Shown: one piece after another, positions 6,639 through 13,667 of the stretch
How the letters are laid out: every line of letters begins with the position of its first letter
How positions within the stretch are numbered: position 1 is the first letter of the stretch
Assembly: GCA_041180805.1 (NCBI GenBank)
Contig: JBEGQX010000021.1
Coordinates: forward strand, 1-13,922
Direction: 5' to 3'
DNA: 13,922 bases
Origin: JBEGQX01 sp041180805
GTDB taxonomy: Bacteria; Planctomycetota; Planctomycetia; Gemmatales; Gemmataceae
The notes under the pieces: model-generated
Database searches by the model: none
What the model was told of the DNA's origin: nothing
The model's input: the letters and a program-made list of their open reading frames with translations, nothing else
Translations under genes and position numbers: made by a program

Positions 6639-8504
6639 ATGGCTTCACATTACATTCCCAGAACCAAAGTTCCAACGGTTGTTTTTTCAAACAGCAATCA
6701 GGCCGCAAGGCACATAGCTTTGCAGATTGAGGAACTTATTCGTCAAAACAACTCACAGGGGAAATTTACTGTGTTGGGACTTCCCACAGGATCCACTCCG
6801 GTGAGCCTGTACAGGGAACTCATAAGGATGCACAAGGAAGAGGGTTTGGATTTTTCCAAGGTTATCTCCTTTAACCTGGACGAATATTATCCCTTGGATT
6901 CTTCCCATCCCCAAAGTTATCGAAGGTGGATGCAAGAGACATTTTTTGACCATGTGAATATTCCCAAAAACCAAATTCATATTCCTGATGGCACCATTGC
7001 TCATGACCAGGTTGAGGAATTTTGCATCAACTACGAAAAGAAGATACGCCAGTGCGGTGGTATAGATCTTCAATTGCTGGGAATAGGTAGAACAGGACAT
7101 ATTGGATTTAATGAACCTGGTTCCACACGTCATAGCAGAACAAGGATGGCCACCCTGGATGCTGTAACCAGAAGGGATGCCTCTCCCGCATTTATGGGAG
7201 AAGATAATGTGCCATTAAGGGCGCTTACGATGGGTGTTGGGACCATCATGGATGCCCGCAAGGTGATTTTAATGGCCTACGGTGAGCATAAGGCCCCGAT
7301 AGTGCACAAGGCCCTGGAGGGGCAAATATCGGAAAATGTCACGGCAAGCTTTTTGCAGGAACACCCCGATGCCACTTTTGTTTGTGATCAGGCCGCGGCC
7401 AGGCACCTTAGTGCCATAGACAAGCCTTGGACAGTAGGTCCCGTGGTTTGGAATGATTTTCTTACCCGCAAAGCCGTGATTGAATTGTGCAGAAAAACGG
7501 GCAAAGGGCTCCTGAAACTATCAGACGATGATTTTAGGGAACACGAGTTATACGAGTTGCTTCGCGAGCACGGTCCTGCCAGTGTTTTGGGGCAGAAGGT
7601 TTTTTGCCAGATGATGGATACCATTTGCAACGAACCTGCGGGGACCAAAAAGCAGAATATTCTAATTTTTAGTCCTCACCCTGATGACGACGTGATCAGC
7701 ATGGGGGGAACTCTTATTCGACTTGTGGGACAGGGACACAAGGTTTTTATTGCTTACATGACCAGTGGAAATATTGCGGTATTTGATCACGATGCCCTTC
7801 GATTCGCGGACTATGCCGCTGGATTTAACAAATTATTCGGGATCGATGAACGCAAGACCTCTGAGGTGGCTGGCAGGGTGATGGAATTTCTTTCCATGAA
7901 GCAGGCGGGCCAGACTGATTCCGAGGATATTTTGAAAATCAAAGGACTTGTTCGTGAAACCGAGGCGAGGGCTGCGGCACTGGCATGTGGGGTTCCCTCT
8001 GATCAATTGGTTTTCATGAATCTCAGGTTTTACAGGACAGGGACTATTGCCAAGGCTCCAATCCATCCATCAGATATTGATGATATTCAAGGACTGGTTG
8101 AAAAATTAAACCCTTATCAGGTTTACATGGCTGGGGAACTTTCAGATCCTCATGGCACCCACCGCGTTTGTGCCGATGCAATTTTGGAAGCCATGCGCAG
8201 GGCTAAAGGTAAAGGAAATAAGTCACAGGTATGGTTATACCGTGGAGCTTGGGAAGAATGGGAACCCCATGAGCTGGAAAGAGTTGTTCCCTTGAGCCCG
8301 GAAGATCTGGAACAAAAGAAGATGGCTATATTCCGCCATCAATCCCAAAAAGACCGAGCCATGTTTCCGGGTAATTCCGATAGAAGGGAATTTTGGCAAA
8401 GGGCCGAAGACCGAAACCTGGGAACTGCCAAAATATTCGATGAGTTGGGATTGCCTGAATACTTTGCCTTGGAAGGTTTCGTGGAGTGGAAGGATAATCA
8501 GTAA
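6639..8504 (+). CDS. nagB: glucosamine-6-phosphate deaminase fused to PIG-L/LmbE-type deacetylase
   Basis: A 621-residue two-domain protein. The N-terminal part (about 15-265) is NagB-like, which turns glucosamine 6-phosphate into fructose 6-phosphate plus ammonia: LGLPTGSTP phosphate loop, D81-E82 in NLDEYYP, and H154/E159 in GRTGHIGFNEPGS. The position of E. coli Asp141 is Thr152 here. The C-terminal part (about 340-520) is PIG-L/LmbE-like, a zinc N-deacetylase fold: SPHPDDD with likely ligands H347 and D350, and H508 in DPHGTH. A linker (about 266-335) joins them. Long NagB proteins of this plan are known in Bacteroidetes, so the fusion is not unique. It may deacetylate and deaminate amino sugars on one chain, but the true substrate is open. 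A GTG start at 6624 is possible; the ATG at 6639 is chosen for a weak GGA six bases upstream. It is divergent from thiSG. Confidence 0.93.
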   Translation: MASHYIPRTKVPTVVFSNSNQAARHIALQIEELIRQNNSQGKFTVLGLPTGSTPVSLYRELIRMHKEEGLDFSKVISFNLDEYYPLDSSHPQSYRRWMQETFFDHVNIPKNQIHIPDGTIAHDQVEEFCINYEKKIRQCGGIDLQLLGIGRTGHIGFNEPGSTRHSRTRMATLDAVTRRDASPAFMGEDNVPLRALTMGVGTIMDARKVILMAYGEHKAPIVHKALEGQISENVTASFLQEHPDATFVCDQAAARHLSAIDKPWTVGPVVWNDFLTRKAVIELCRKTGKGLLKLSDDDFREHELYELLREHGPASVLGQKVFCQMMDTICNEPAGTKKQNILIFSPHPDDDVISMGGTLIRLVGQGHKVFIAYMTSGNIAVFDHDALRFADYAAGFNKLFGIDERKTSEVAGRVMEFLSMKQAGQTDSEDILKIKGLVRETEARAAALACGVPSDQLVFMNLRFYRTGTIAKAPIHPSDIDDIQGLVEKLNPYQVYMAGELSDPHGTHRVCADAILEAMRRAKGKGNKSQVWLYRGAWEEWEPHELERVVPLSPEDLEQKKMAIFRHQSQKDRAMFPGNSDRREFWQRAEDRNLGTAKIFDELGLPEYFALEGFVEWKDNQ

Positions 8505-8533
8505 AGTTTACCAGCCTTCCCGGCCTTATCCTT

Positions 8534-8555
8534 TCGCTTATTTTTCAATAAGCGA
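8534..8555 (+). terminator. possible hairpin terminator after the nagB/PIG-L gene
   Basis: A perfect 9-bp inverted repeat, TCGCTTATT and AATAAGCGA, with a 4-base loop TTTC, 29 bases after the stop codon. No T run follows on the + strand, so it could equally be an mRNA 3'-end stabiliser. The rest of the gap up to the next start (about 150 bases) is AT-rich, and I could not find a convincing promoter in it. Confidence 0.4.
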
Positions 8556-8703
8556 TTCAATGTGCATGATATTCACATACTATTGCCGGACCCGGTAAAG
8601 CTAAATCTTTATTTGTTCTAATTCTAATATCCCCAGCAATTTGTACCGATGATTTATCAGGATACAGGTAATATTTGGCATTCCCATGAGCAGGGAAAAT
8701 TCC

Positions 8704-9144
8704 ATGGAAATCATGACTCTGGAAAACGCTGAGACCATGTTGCCATTGGCAAGCAGGGTTGCAGAAGACTTGAAAGTAATATCCTCTAGGGTAAGACTGC
8801 TAAGGTCTGAAAAAAATTTCTACGATAAAAAGAAGAAAAAACTTAATTGGAAAGAACGCCGTCGCGCTTATGAAGTCACCGACGAGCTTTACTTTTCGGA
8901 ATTGACATTGGAAAACATAATGGTGGAATTAAAGGCGATAGGTGTTGAGCCATTAATTCCAGAACTTGGATTAGTTGGTTTTCCAACATTGGTGAATAAC
9001 AGGAAAGCCTATTTTTCCTGGAAACCAGGGGAGCCTTGTATTTGTTATTGGAATTTTTCCGAGGAATTGAACAGGCGACCCGTACCTCCAACTTGGTATC
9101 AAGATGCCAAGGAAGAATCTGCCAGGAAAAAAATGGGAGCCTAA
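8704..9144 (+). CDS. DUF2203 family protein
   Basis: A 146-residue protein recognised as DUF2203 from its pattern: an N-terminal MTLENAETMLPLASRVAEDL segment (family form: F-T-L-E-E-A-N-xx-L-P), a charged helical middle, then a stretch around GVEPLIPELGLVGFPT and the conserved YFSWKPGEPCICYWN end, where the family has an aromatic-W-xxGE-xxxxYW-H/N block. The function is unknown. It has no signal peptide or membrane segment, so it is probably cytosolic. The frame also allows an ATG at 8686 (152 residues). The ATG at 8704 is preferred because AGGGA lies 7 bases upstream and because the family begins close to the TLENA motif. trpF starts 23 bases after its stop, so the two are probably co-transcribed. 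Confidence 0.85.
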   Translation: MEIMTLENAETMLPLASRVAEDLKVISSRVRLLRSEKNFYDKKKKKLNWKERRRAYEVTDELYFSELTLENIMVELKAIGVEPLIPELGLVGFPTLVNNRKAYFSWKPGEPCICYWNFSEELNRRPVPPTWYQDAKEESARKKMGA

Positions 9145-9167
9145 GTTCGCTCTACGAGTGAAAATAC

Positions 9168-9833
9168 TTGAGAACCGTAAGAGCTAAAATTTGTGGAATT
9201 AAATCCGAGGAAGATTTAAAGGCCGCCATCTATAGTGGTGCCCACTCCATTGGTTATAATTTTTATCAAAAGTCCATTCGATTTGTTGATCCATTCGTTG
9301 CAAACAGTCTGAATCAAAAAACACCTCCTGGAATGACCTCCATAGGGGTTTTTGCAGATGCTACTTCTAGTGAAATAAAAGATGTTTTGAAATTCTTCCC
9401 GGAATTGAATTACCTTCAGTTGCACGGACAGCTACCAGATTTTGGCGTTTTGGGTTCCCGACGATGGATTGCTGTAGCTGGAGCTGGTAAAGATTGCTCG
9501 AAGGATTTTCTTCAGAAAGAAATATCCAGGTTGTGTGACATAAAGCCTTCCCCTTGTGCCATTGTTGTGGACAGTAAAATTGATGGTTTGATGGGTGGTA
9601 CCGGCGTAGTTGGTCCTTGGGATGTTATTAAAGAATGTGTTATCCCTGTTCCATTAATCCTTGCCGGGGGTCTAAATCCCGAAAACGTAAAAACAGCTAT
9701 CCGAAAAGTCCAACCATTTATGGTCGATACAGCCTCCGGTGTTGAGTCATCACCGGGAGAGAAGTGCCCGGAAAAGATTCAAAGGTTTATGAAAAATGTC
9801 ATTGAATCTAATCTCGAATTATTTGCTGGTTAA
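9168..9833 (+). CDS. trpF: phosphoribosylanthranilate isomerase
   Basis: A 221-residue (beta-alpha)8 barrel enzyme for the third step of tryptophan synthesis from chorismate: an Amadori rearrangement of phosphoribosylanthranilate to CdRP. The general base Cys is C9 in AKICGI and the general acid Asp is D135 in VVDSKIDG. GVFAD, YLQLHG, the glycine-rich MGGTG and ILAGGLNPENV (phosphate binding) are in the right order, and VDTASGVESSPGEK matches the C-terminal signature. The start is a TTG: an in-frame TGA at 9159-9161 leaves only three codons before it and no ATG or GTG before KICGI. A weak GAGTG lies 7 bases upstream. No other trp gene is nearby, so the pathway is scattered. It follows the DUF2203 gene closely and precedes the sulfatase by 46 bases; a three-gene transcript is possible. 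Confidence 0.95.
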   Translation: MRTVRAKICGIKSEEDLKAAIYSGAHSIGYNFYQKSIRFVDPFVANSLNQKTPPGMTSIGVFADATSSEIKDVLKFFPELNYLQLHGQLPDFGVLGSRRWIAVAGAGKDCSKDFLQKEISRLCDIKPSPCAIVVDSKIDGLMGGTGVVGPWDVIKECVIPVPLILAGGLNPENVKTAIRKVQPFMVDTASGVESSPGEKCPEKIQRFMKNVIESNLELFAG

Positions 9834-9879
9834 AAATCTTTTGTTAACATCTTGTAATGCATTTATTTAAGGGGCATTT

Positions 9880-11244
9880 ATGAATTCCCTGAAAACGCTA
9901 TTTTTTTTAGCCAATCTTATTAGTGGATATGATTCCAATACCAAGATTGATTCCAAACCCTTGAATATTCTTCTTCTTTATGCAGATGACTGGAGGTATG
10001 ACACCCTTGGTTGCGCGGGCAATCCAATTGTTAAAACCCCATTTCTTGATGAGATGGCAAAAAAAGGCATCCGATTCACCAATAACTATGTCACTACTTC
10101 CATTTGTGGGGTAAGCAGGGCTAATTTACTTACAGGACAATGGATGTCCCGCCATGGAAACAAAGCATTTGAGATGTTTAAAACCCCTTGGGAATATACC
10201 TTCCCGGGTTTATTAAGAAGCAATGGTTACCATGTTGGGCATGTGGGAAAATGGCATAACGGAACTTTTCCCAAGGAAAAATACGACTATGGAAAAAGTT
10301 ATGCCGGAACTCATTGGGTTTTAGATAAAAATGGAACCAAAATCCATGTCACGCAGAAGAATGAGAACGATGCCTTGGATTTTCTTTCCACTAGACCAAA
10401 AGGAAAGCCTTTTTGTTTAACGGTTTCCTTTTTTGCCACCCATGCTGAAGACCGTAATCCAAAACAATACCTCCCCATGGAAAAATCCATGGCCTTGTAC
10501 AAGGATAAACGCATACCGGTTCCAGCTACCGCTGGAGACGAGTATTTCAAAAGGTTGCCATCATTTATCGGGAATGAAAAAAATGAAGGTAGGGTTCGCT
10601 GGCATTGGCGTTTTGATTCTCCAGAAAAATACCAGGAGTACATGAAAAATTATTATCGACTCGCAACCGAAGTGGATGCGGTGTGTGGTCGATGCATAGC
10701 TGAACTGGAAAAACAAGATCTTTTGAAAGATACGCTGGTCATATTCACGACAGATAATGGTTACTTTCACGGCGAACATGGTTTGGCGGATAAATGGTAC
10801 CCTTATGAAGAAAGCATCAGGGTACCATTAATCGTTTTAGATCCCAGGAACCCAAAAAGTAATGCGGGAAAGACGAAGGAACAAATTGTGTTGAATGTGG
10901 ACTTGGCTCCGACAATTCTTGGGGCAGCCAAGGTAAACCCTCCCGAATCCATGCAGGGGGAAGATTTTTCCGATTTATACAAATCTAATGAACCAAAAAA
11001 CTGGAGGTCCGATTTTTATTACGAGCATGGAACTATTAAAAATAAAGATTTCATTCCTTCCTCAGAGGCTCTGGTTTCAAAAGATTGGAAGTATATATCC
11101 TGGCCGGAATTCAATTTTGAGGAACTTTTTGATTTAAAAAAAGATCCCAATGAAACCAAAGACTTGGCCAGATCTGATGAATACAAGCAGCAACTTAAGA
11201 TGCTAAGGGATCGATTTGTGCGTCTAAAGGAAAAGGCAAGATAA
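9880..11244 (+). CDS. exported S1-type sulfatase with non-standard C-G-V-S-R motif
   Basis: A 454-residue alkaline-phosphatase-superfamily sulfatase that probably hydrolyses sulfate esters, for example on algal or host polysaccharides. Residues 1-16 (MNSLKTLFFLANLISG) look like a signal peptide, so periplasmic or secreted. The metal-binding start is LLYADDWRYDTLG. The catalytic nucleophile site is C76-G-V-S-R80 inside SICGVSRANLLTGQW; C76 would be changed to formylglycine. GKWHNG supplies a Lys/His pair, and FTTDNGYFHGEHGLADKW supplies the second metal Asp/Asn and a Lys. The C-terminal LFDLKKDPNETKDLA is the usual sulfatase ending. The standard motif is C-x-P-x-R; here Val replaces Pro. The start has AAGGGG 5 bases upstream. 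Its stop is one base from that of the convergent esterase. A phosphodiesterase-like activity cannot be ruled out. Confidence 0.94.
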   Translation: MNSLKTLFFLANLISGYDSNTKIDSKPLNILLLYADDWRYDTLGCAGNPIVKTPFLDEMAKKGIRFTNNYVTTSICGVSRANLLTGQWMSRHGNKAFEMFKTPWEYTFPGLLRSNGYHVGHVGKWHNGTFPKEKYDYGKSYAGTHWVLDKNGTKIHVTQKNENDALDFLSTRPKGKPFCLTVSFFATHAEDRNPKQYLPMEKSMALYKDKRIPVPATAGDEYFKRLPSFIGNEKNEGRVRWHWRFDSPEKYQEYMKNYYRLATEVDAVCGRCIAELEKQDLLKDTLVIFTTDNGYFHGEHGLADKWYPYEESIRVPLIVLDPRNPKSNAGKTKEQIVLNVDLAPTILGAAKVNPPESMQGEDFSDLYKSNEPKNWRSDFYYEHGTIKNKDFIPSSEALVSKDWKYISWPEFNFEELFDLKKDPNETKDLARSDEYKQQLKMLRDRFVRLKEKAR

Positions 11245-11245
11245 G

Positions 11246-12118
11246 CTACTTTTCAATCCACCCCATGCTTCTAAGCCATTCACCACAATGAACGGGCCAT
11301 TTTGATGATGGGAATTCCGAGGGACGGAGGCCAAAGCCATGTCCACCTTTTGCATAAATGTGCAATTCCGACGTTACTTCCGCCTTCTTTAGTTCAGAAT
11401 AAAGAACTGAACTGTTAAGTGGCGAAACCCTGTCGTCGTTGGCATGTGCAAGAAACATGGATGGGGTGTTTTTATTAATTTTTATGTAATCCATGAGCAA
11501 TGGCTTGTCTTTGTCCACAAGATAAGCGGGGTAAACTAGGACCGCGAAATTTGGCCGCTGCGAGACCTGATCCATGTCATCTCTGGCGTCATAAATCCTT
11601 TTTTCAAACAATGCGGTTAGAGCCGCAGTTTCCCCTCCGGCAGAAAACCCAATGATGCCGATTTTTTGAGGATTTAATTTATATTCGGATGCTTTGGAAC
11701 GAACGATGGAAATGGCTCTTTGGGCATCTTGAACCGCAGCTTCATATCGCTTGTTTTCGTTCCGTGAGGGCACCCGGTATTTTAAGATAAAAGCAGTGAT
11801 TCCAAGTGAATTAAGCCATTCCCCAATTTCGGTGCCTTCCTTATCCCAGGCTAGAATTCTATGACCGCCACCCGGGCAAACGATAACCGCTGTGCCATTT
11901 GGCTTTTTTGGCGACATTAATTCCAAGGAAGGATCACTGATGTTCGTAATTCTTTTAACGGGCTGTTTATCTTTAGGGTTCGGTGGCTCAACTTTTTCGG
12001 GGCCAAAGTCTCGTGTTTCATTAGGAGCTTTGCCTGCCCACAACTTGATAATCTCACCGGCATGAAGACTACTCGAGGCAATCAGGTAAATAAAAGCAAG
12101 TTTCCAAAAATAACCCAT
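11246..12118 (-). CDS. secreted alpha/beta-hydrolase (BD-FAE / acetylxylan-esterase-like)
   Basis: A 290-residue alpha/beta-hydrolase, probably a carbohydrate esterase that removes acetyl or feruloyl groups from plant or algal polysaccharides; the substrate is inferred only from family. The N-terminus MGYFWKLAFIYLIASSSLHA is a clear signal peptide with likely cleavage after LHA, so exported. The oxyanion region is VCPGGGHRIL, and the catalytic triad is S159 (GFSAGG), D229 (ANDDRVSP) and H260 (GGHGFGL). The frame is open to a TTG at 12163 inside the DUF1501 gene, but the ATG at 12118 starts right at the signal peptide and is preferred; a weak AAGAGA lies upstream. It starts 25 bases after the DUF1501 stop on the same strand, so the two form an operon. 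The downstream end abuts the sulfatase stop. Confidence 0.92.
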   Translation of the reverse strand: MGYFWKLAFIYLIASSSLHAGEIIKLWAGKAPNETRDFGPEKVEPPNPKDKQPVKRITNISDPSLELMSPKKPNGTAVIVCPGGGHRILAWDKEGTEIGEWLNSLGITAFILKYRVPSRNENKRYEAAVQDAQRAISIVRSKASEYKLNPQKIGIIGFSAGGETAALTALFEKRIYDARDDMDQVSQRPNFAVLVYPAYLVDKDKPLLMDYIKINKNTPSMFLAHANDDRVSPLNSSVLYSELKKAEVTSELHIYAKGGHGFGLRPSEFPSSKWPVHCGEWLRSMGWIEK

Positions 12119-12143
12119 CGGAATATCTCTTGGGTGTTTAATT

Positions 12144-13505
12144 TCAGACAATATTGGAATCAAAAAGGGATTGTATCACTTTACCCCGGTTTAACTGGGA
12201 TGGTCTGTTTTGGCGATCCCTGATCTCTGAAGCTGGATCGATACCAAGTATTTGGTACACGGTGGCTCCCAAGTCATCCGGGGAATAGGGGATTGTGATA
12301 GGGTAAGCAGCTATTTTGTCTGATTTCCCGATAATTTTCCCGGGTACAACGTCCGCACCAGCAAATAAAGCCGTATAACAGGGTGCCCAGTGATCTCTTC
12401 CTGGTTGTTTAGAGTTGGAACCTTGTTGAAAACTAATCTTTGGCGTTCTACCAAATTCTCCGCAGAGAATCACAAGGGTATTTTGAATATCGCCAGTGGC
12501 ATAAAGATCATCTAAAAGCGCGGAAACACCTTGATCTAAAGGAGGTAAAAGGCTGTTTTTCAGGCGGTCAAAGTTATTTCCATGTGTATCCCAGTTTTGA
12601 ACTCTTCCCATGTTCGCCTGAACGACCCTTACCCCTGCCTTGGTAAGCCTTCTTGCAAGAAGTATTGACTGGCCAAAGGAGTGCATGCCGTAGCGTTCCC
12701 TGCTAGCTATGGGTTCCTGGTTCAGGTCAAAAGCTTTTGCAACGGATCCGGAGGCCAGCAATGAAAGGGCCATCCTTTGTTGATCATCCATTTTTTGGGT
12801 GTTTTCCAACAGGTCAATTTTTCTTTGTTGATGGTTCAGCTCGGCAAGGAGAGTTTTCCTGTCAGTTACCCTGGAAATGGATAGACCTTCATGAAAATTT
12901 AGATTGTTAACCTTGAAGTCGGCTTTGCTGGGATCATCCGTAATTTGCCATGGATCATGTTTTGGTCCCAAAAAACCCGCATGCTGTCCCGGCCAAGTCA
13001 GTGGCCCTTCCTGGAGGAAAGTTGGAAGATTAATGCCGGTTGGAATACCTTTGGTTGCGGGTTGCAGGAAATCCAATGCGGCGGAATAATTTGGCCAATC
13101 ATCCCTGGATGCCACTTTGTCAAAAAATGCACCGGGTTGTTGATGACCTGTAATGGTGTGGTGGGTGGCAACAAGGTGGTTGTTTTCCTTGTGAGCCATA
13201 CTTCTGATTAATGCATATTTATCTGCTCTTTGGGCTAGCTTGGGGAGATGCTCGCTTATTTGAATTCCGGTTACATTTGTTTGGATGGGCTTGAAGGATC
13301 CCCTGATCTCCTCGGGAGCATCCGGTTTAAGATCAAACATATCAATGTGGCTTGGGGCACCGGTCAAAAAAATTAAAATTACAGATTTATCAACCTTGTT
13401 TTTTGCAAAAGCTTGAGCGTTTAGCGTTGAAAGGCCTAGTAACCCAGAAAATCCAGCTTGAATCATGGATCTTCTGGTCATGCCAGCATTATGAATTGGA
13501 ACCAT
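12144..13505 (-). CDS. Tat-exported DUF1501 domain protein
   Basis: A 453-residue DUF1501 protein (alkaline-phosphatase-like fold relative), a family greatly expanded in planctomycetes and of unknown biochemical role. The N-terminus has a twin-arginine signal, TRRSMIQAG (R11-R12), then a hydrophobic stretch and LNAQAFA, so export of the folded protein by Tat is expected. Family marks are LIFLTGAPSHIDMFDLKPDAP, IRSMAHKENNH with HHTITGH, GVRVVQANMGRVQNWDTHG, LVILCGEFGRTPK, GRDHWAPCYTALFAG and YSPDDLGATVYQILGID. The start is firm: AAGGTGATC (13518-13510), a long match to the 16S 3' end, lies 4 bases before the ATG. Family members often sit beside DUF1549/DUF1553 cytochrome-type genes in planctomycetes; no such gene is visible here, and the partner is a secreted esterase 25 bases downstream. 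Confidence 0.94.
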   Translation of the reverse strand: MVPIHNAGMTRRSMIQAGFSGLLGLSTLNAQAFAKNKVDKSVILIFLTGAPSHIDMFDLKPDAPEEIRGSFKPIQTNVTGIQISEHLPKLAQRADKYALIRSMAHKENNHLVATHHTITGHQQPGAFFDKVASRDDWPNYSAALDFLQPATKGIPTGINLPTFLQEGPLTWPGQHAGFLGPKHDPWQITDDPSKADFKVNNLNFHEGLSISRVTDRKTLLAELNHQQRKIDLLENTQKMDDQQRMALSLLASGSVAKAFDLNQEPIASRERYGMHSFGQSILLARRLTKAGVRVVQANMGRVQNWDTHGNNFDRLKNSLLPPLDQGVSALLDDLYATGDIQNTLVILCGEFGRTPKISFQQGSNSKQPGRDHWAPCYTALFAGADVVPGKIIGKSDKIAAYPITIPYSPDDLGATVYQILGIDPASEIRDRQNRPSQLNRGKVIQSLFDSNIV

Positions 13506-13509
13506 GGCG

Positions 13510-13518
13510 GATCACCTT
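13510..13518 (-). promoter_or_regulatory. strong Shine-Dalgarno of the DUF1501 gene
   Basis: AAGGTGATC on the - strand contains an 8-base match (AGGTGATC) to the complement of the 16S rRNA 3' end and lies 4 bases before the ATG at 13505. It decides that start over the in-frame ATG at 13481 that directly precedes the twin-arginine motif. Confidence 0.6.
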
Positions 13519-13523
13519 GTGAA

Positions 13524-13535
13524 ATTATAATACCA
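13524..13535 (-). promoter_or_regulatory. candidate extended -10 promoter for DUF1501-esterase operon
   Basis: On the - strand, TGG-TATTAT (13535-13527) fits an extended -10 (TGn plus five of six consensus bases), overlapping a perfect TATAAT (13529-13524). No good -35 is seen, which is tolerated with an extended -10. Transcription would start near 13517-13520, giving a leader of only about 12-16 bases that just includes the Shine-Dalgarno. Confidence 0.35.
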
Positions 13536-13667
13536 TTATCGTAACAAAAATTATTTGGCTTGAATATACAGAAGGCTTGTATCGATTTTAAGTTTTATTA
13601 ATACTTACAAGTGGCTTGGAATCGACTTGAAAGAAGATATCTCAAATAAATTCAAATGGTGGGTTAT

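Noticed and set aside
8641..8674. TTGTAC and TAATAT as a promoter for the DUF2203 gene
   Set aside because: The spacing is 22 bases, too long, and no better-spaced pair was found in this gap.
12119..12163. TTG start at 12163 for the esterase, overlapping the DUF1501 gene
   Set aside because: It would bury the signal peptide behind 15 extra residues; the ATG at 12118 begins exactly at the signal peptide.
13574..13611. CTTGTA...TACAAG inverted repeat as a terminator for moeA
   Set aside because: Only a 6-bp stem with a 24-base AT-rich loop and no T run on the - strand; too weak to call.
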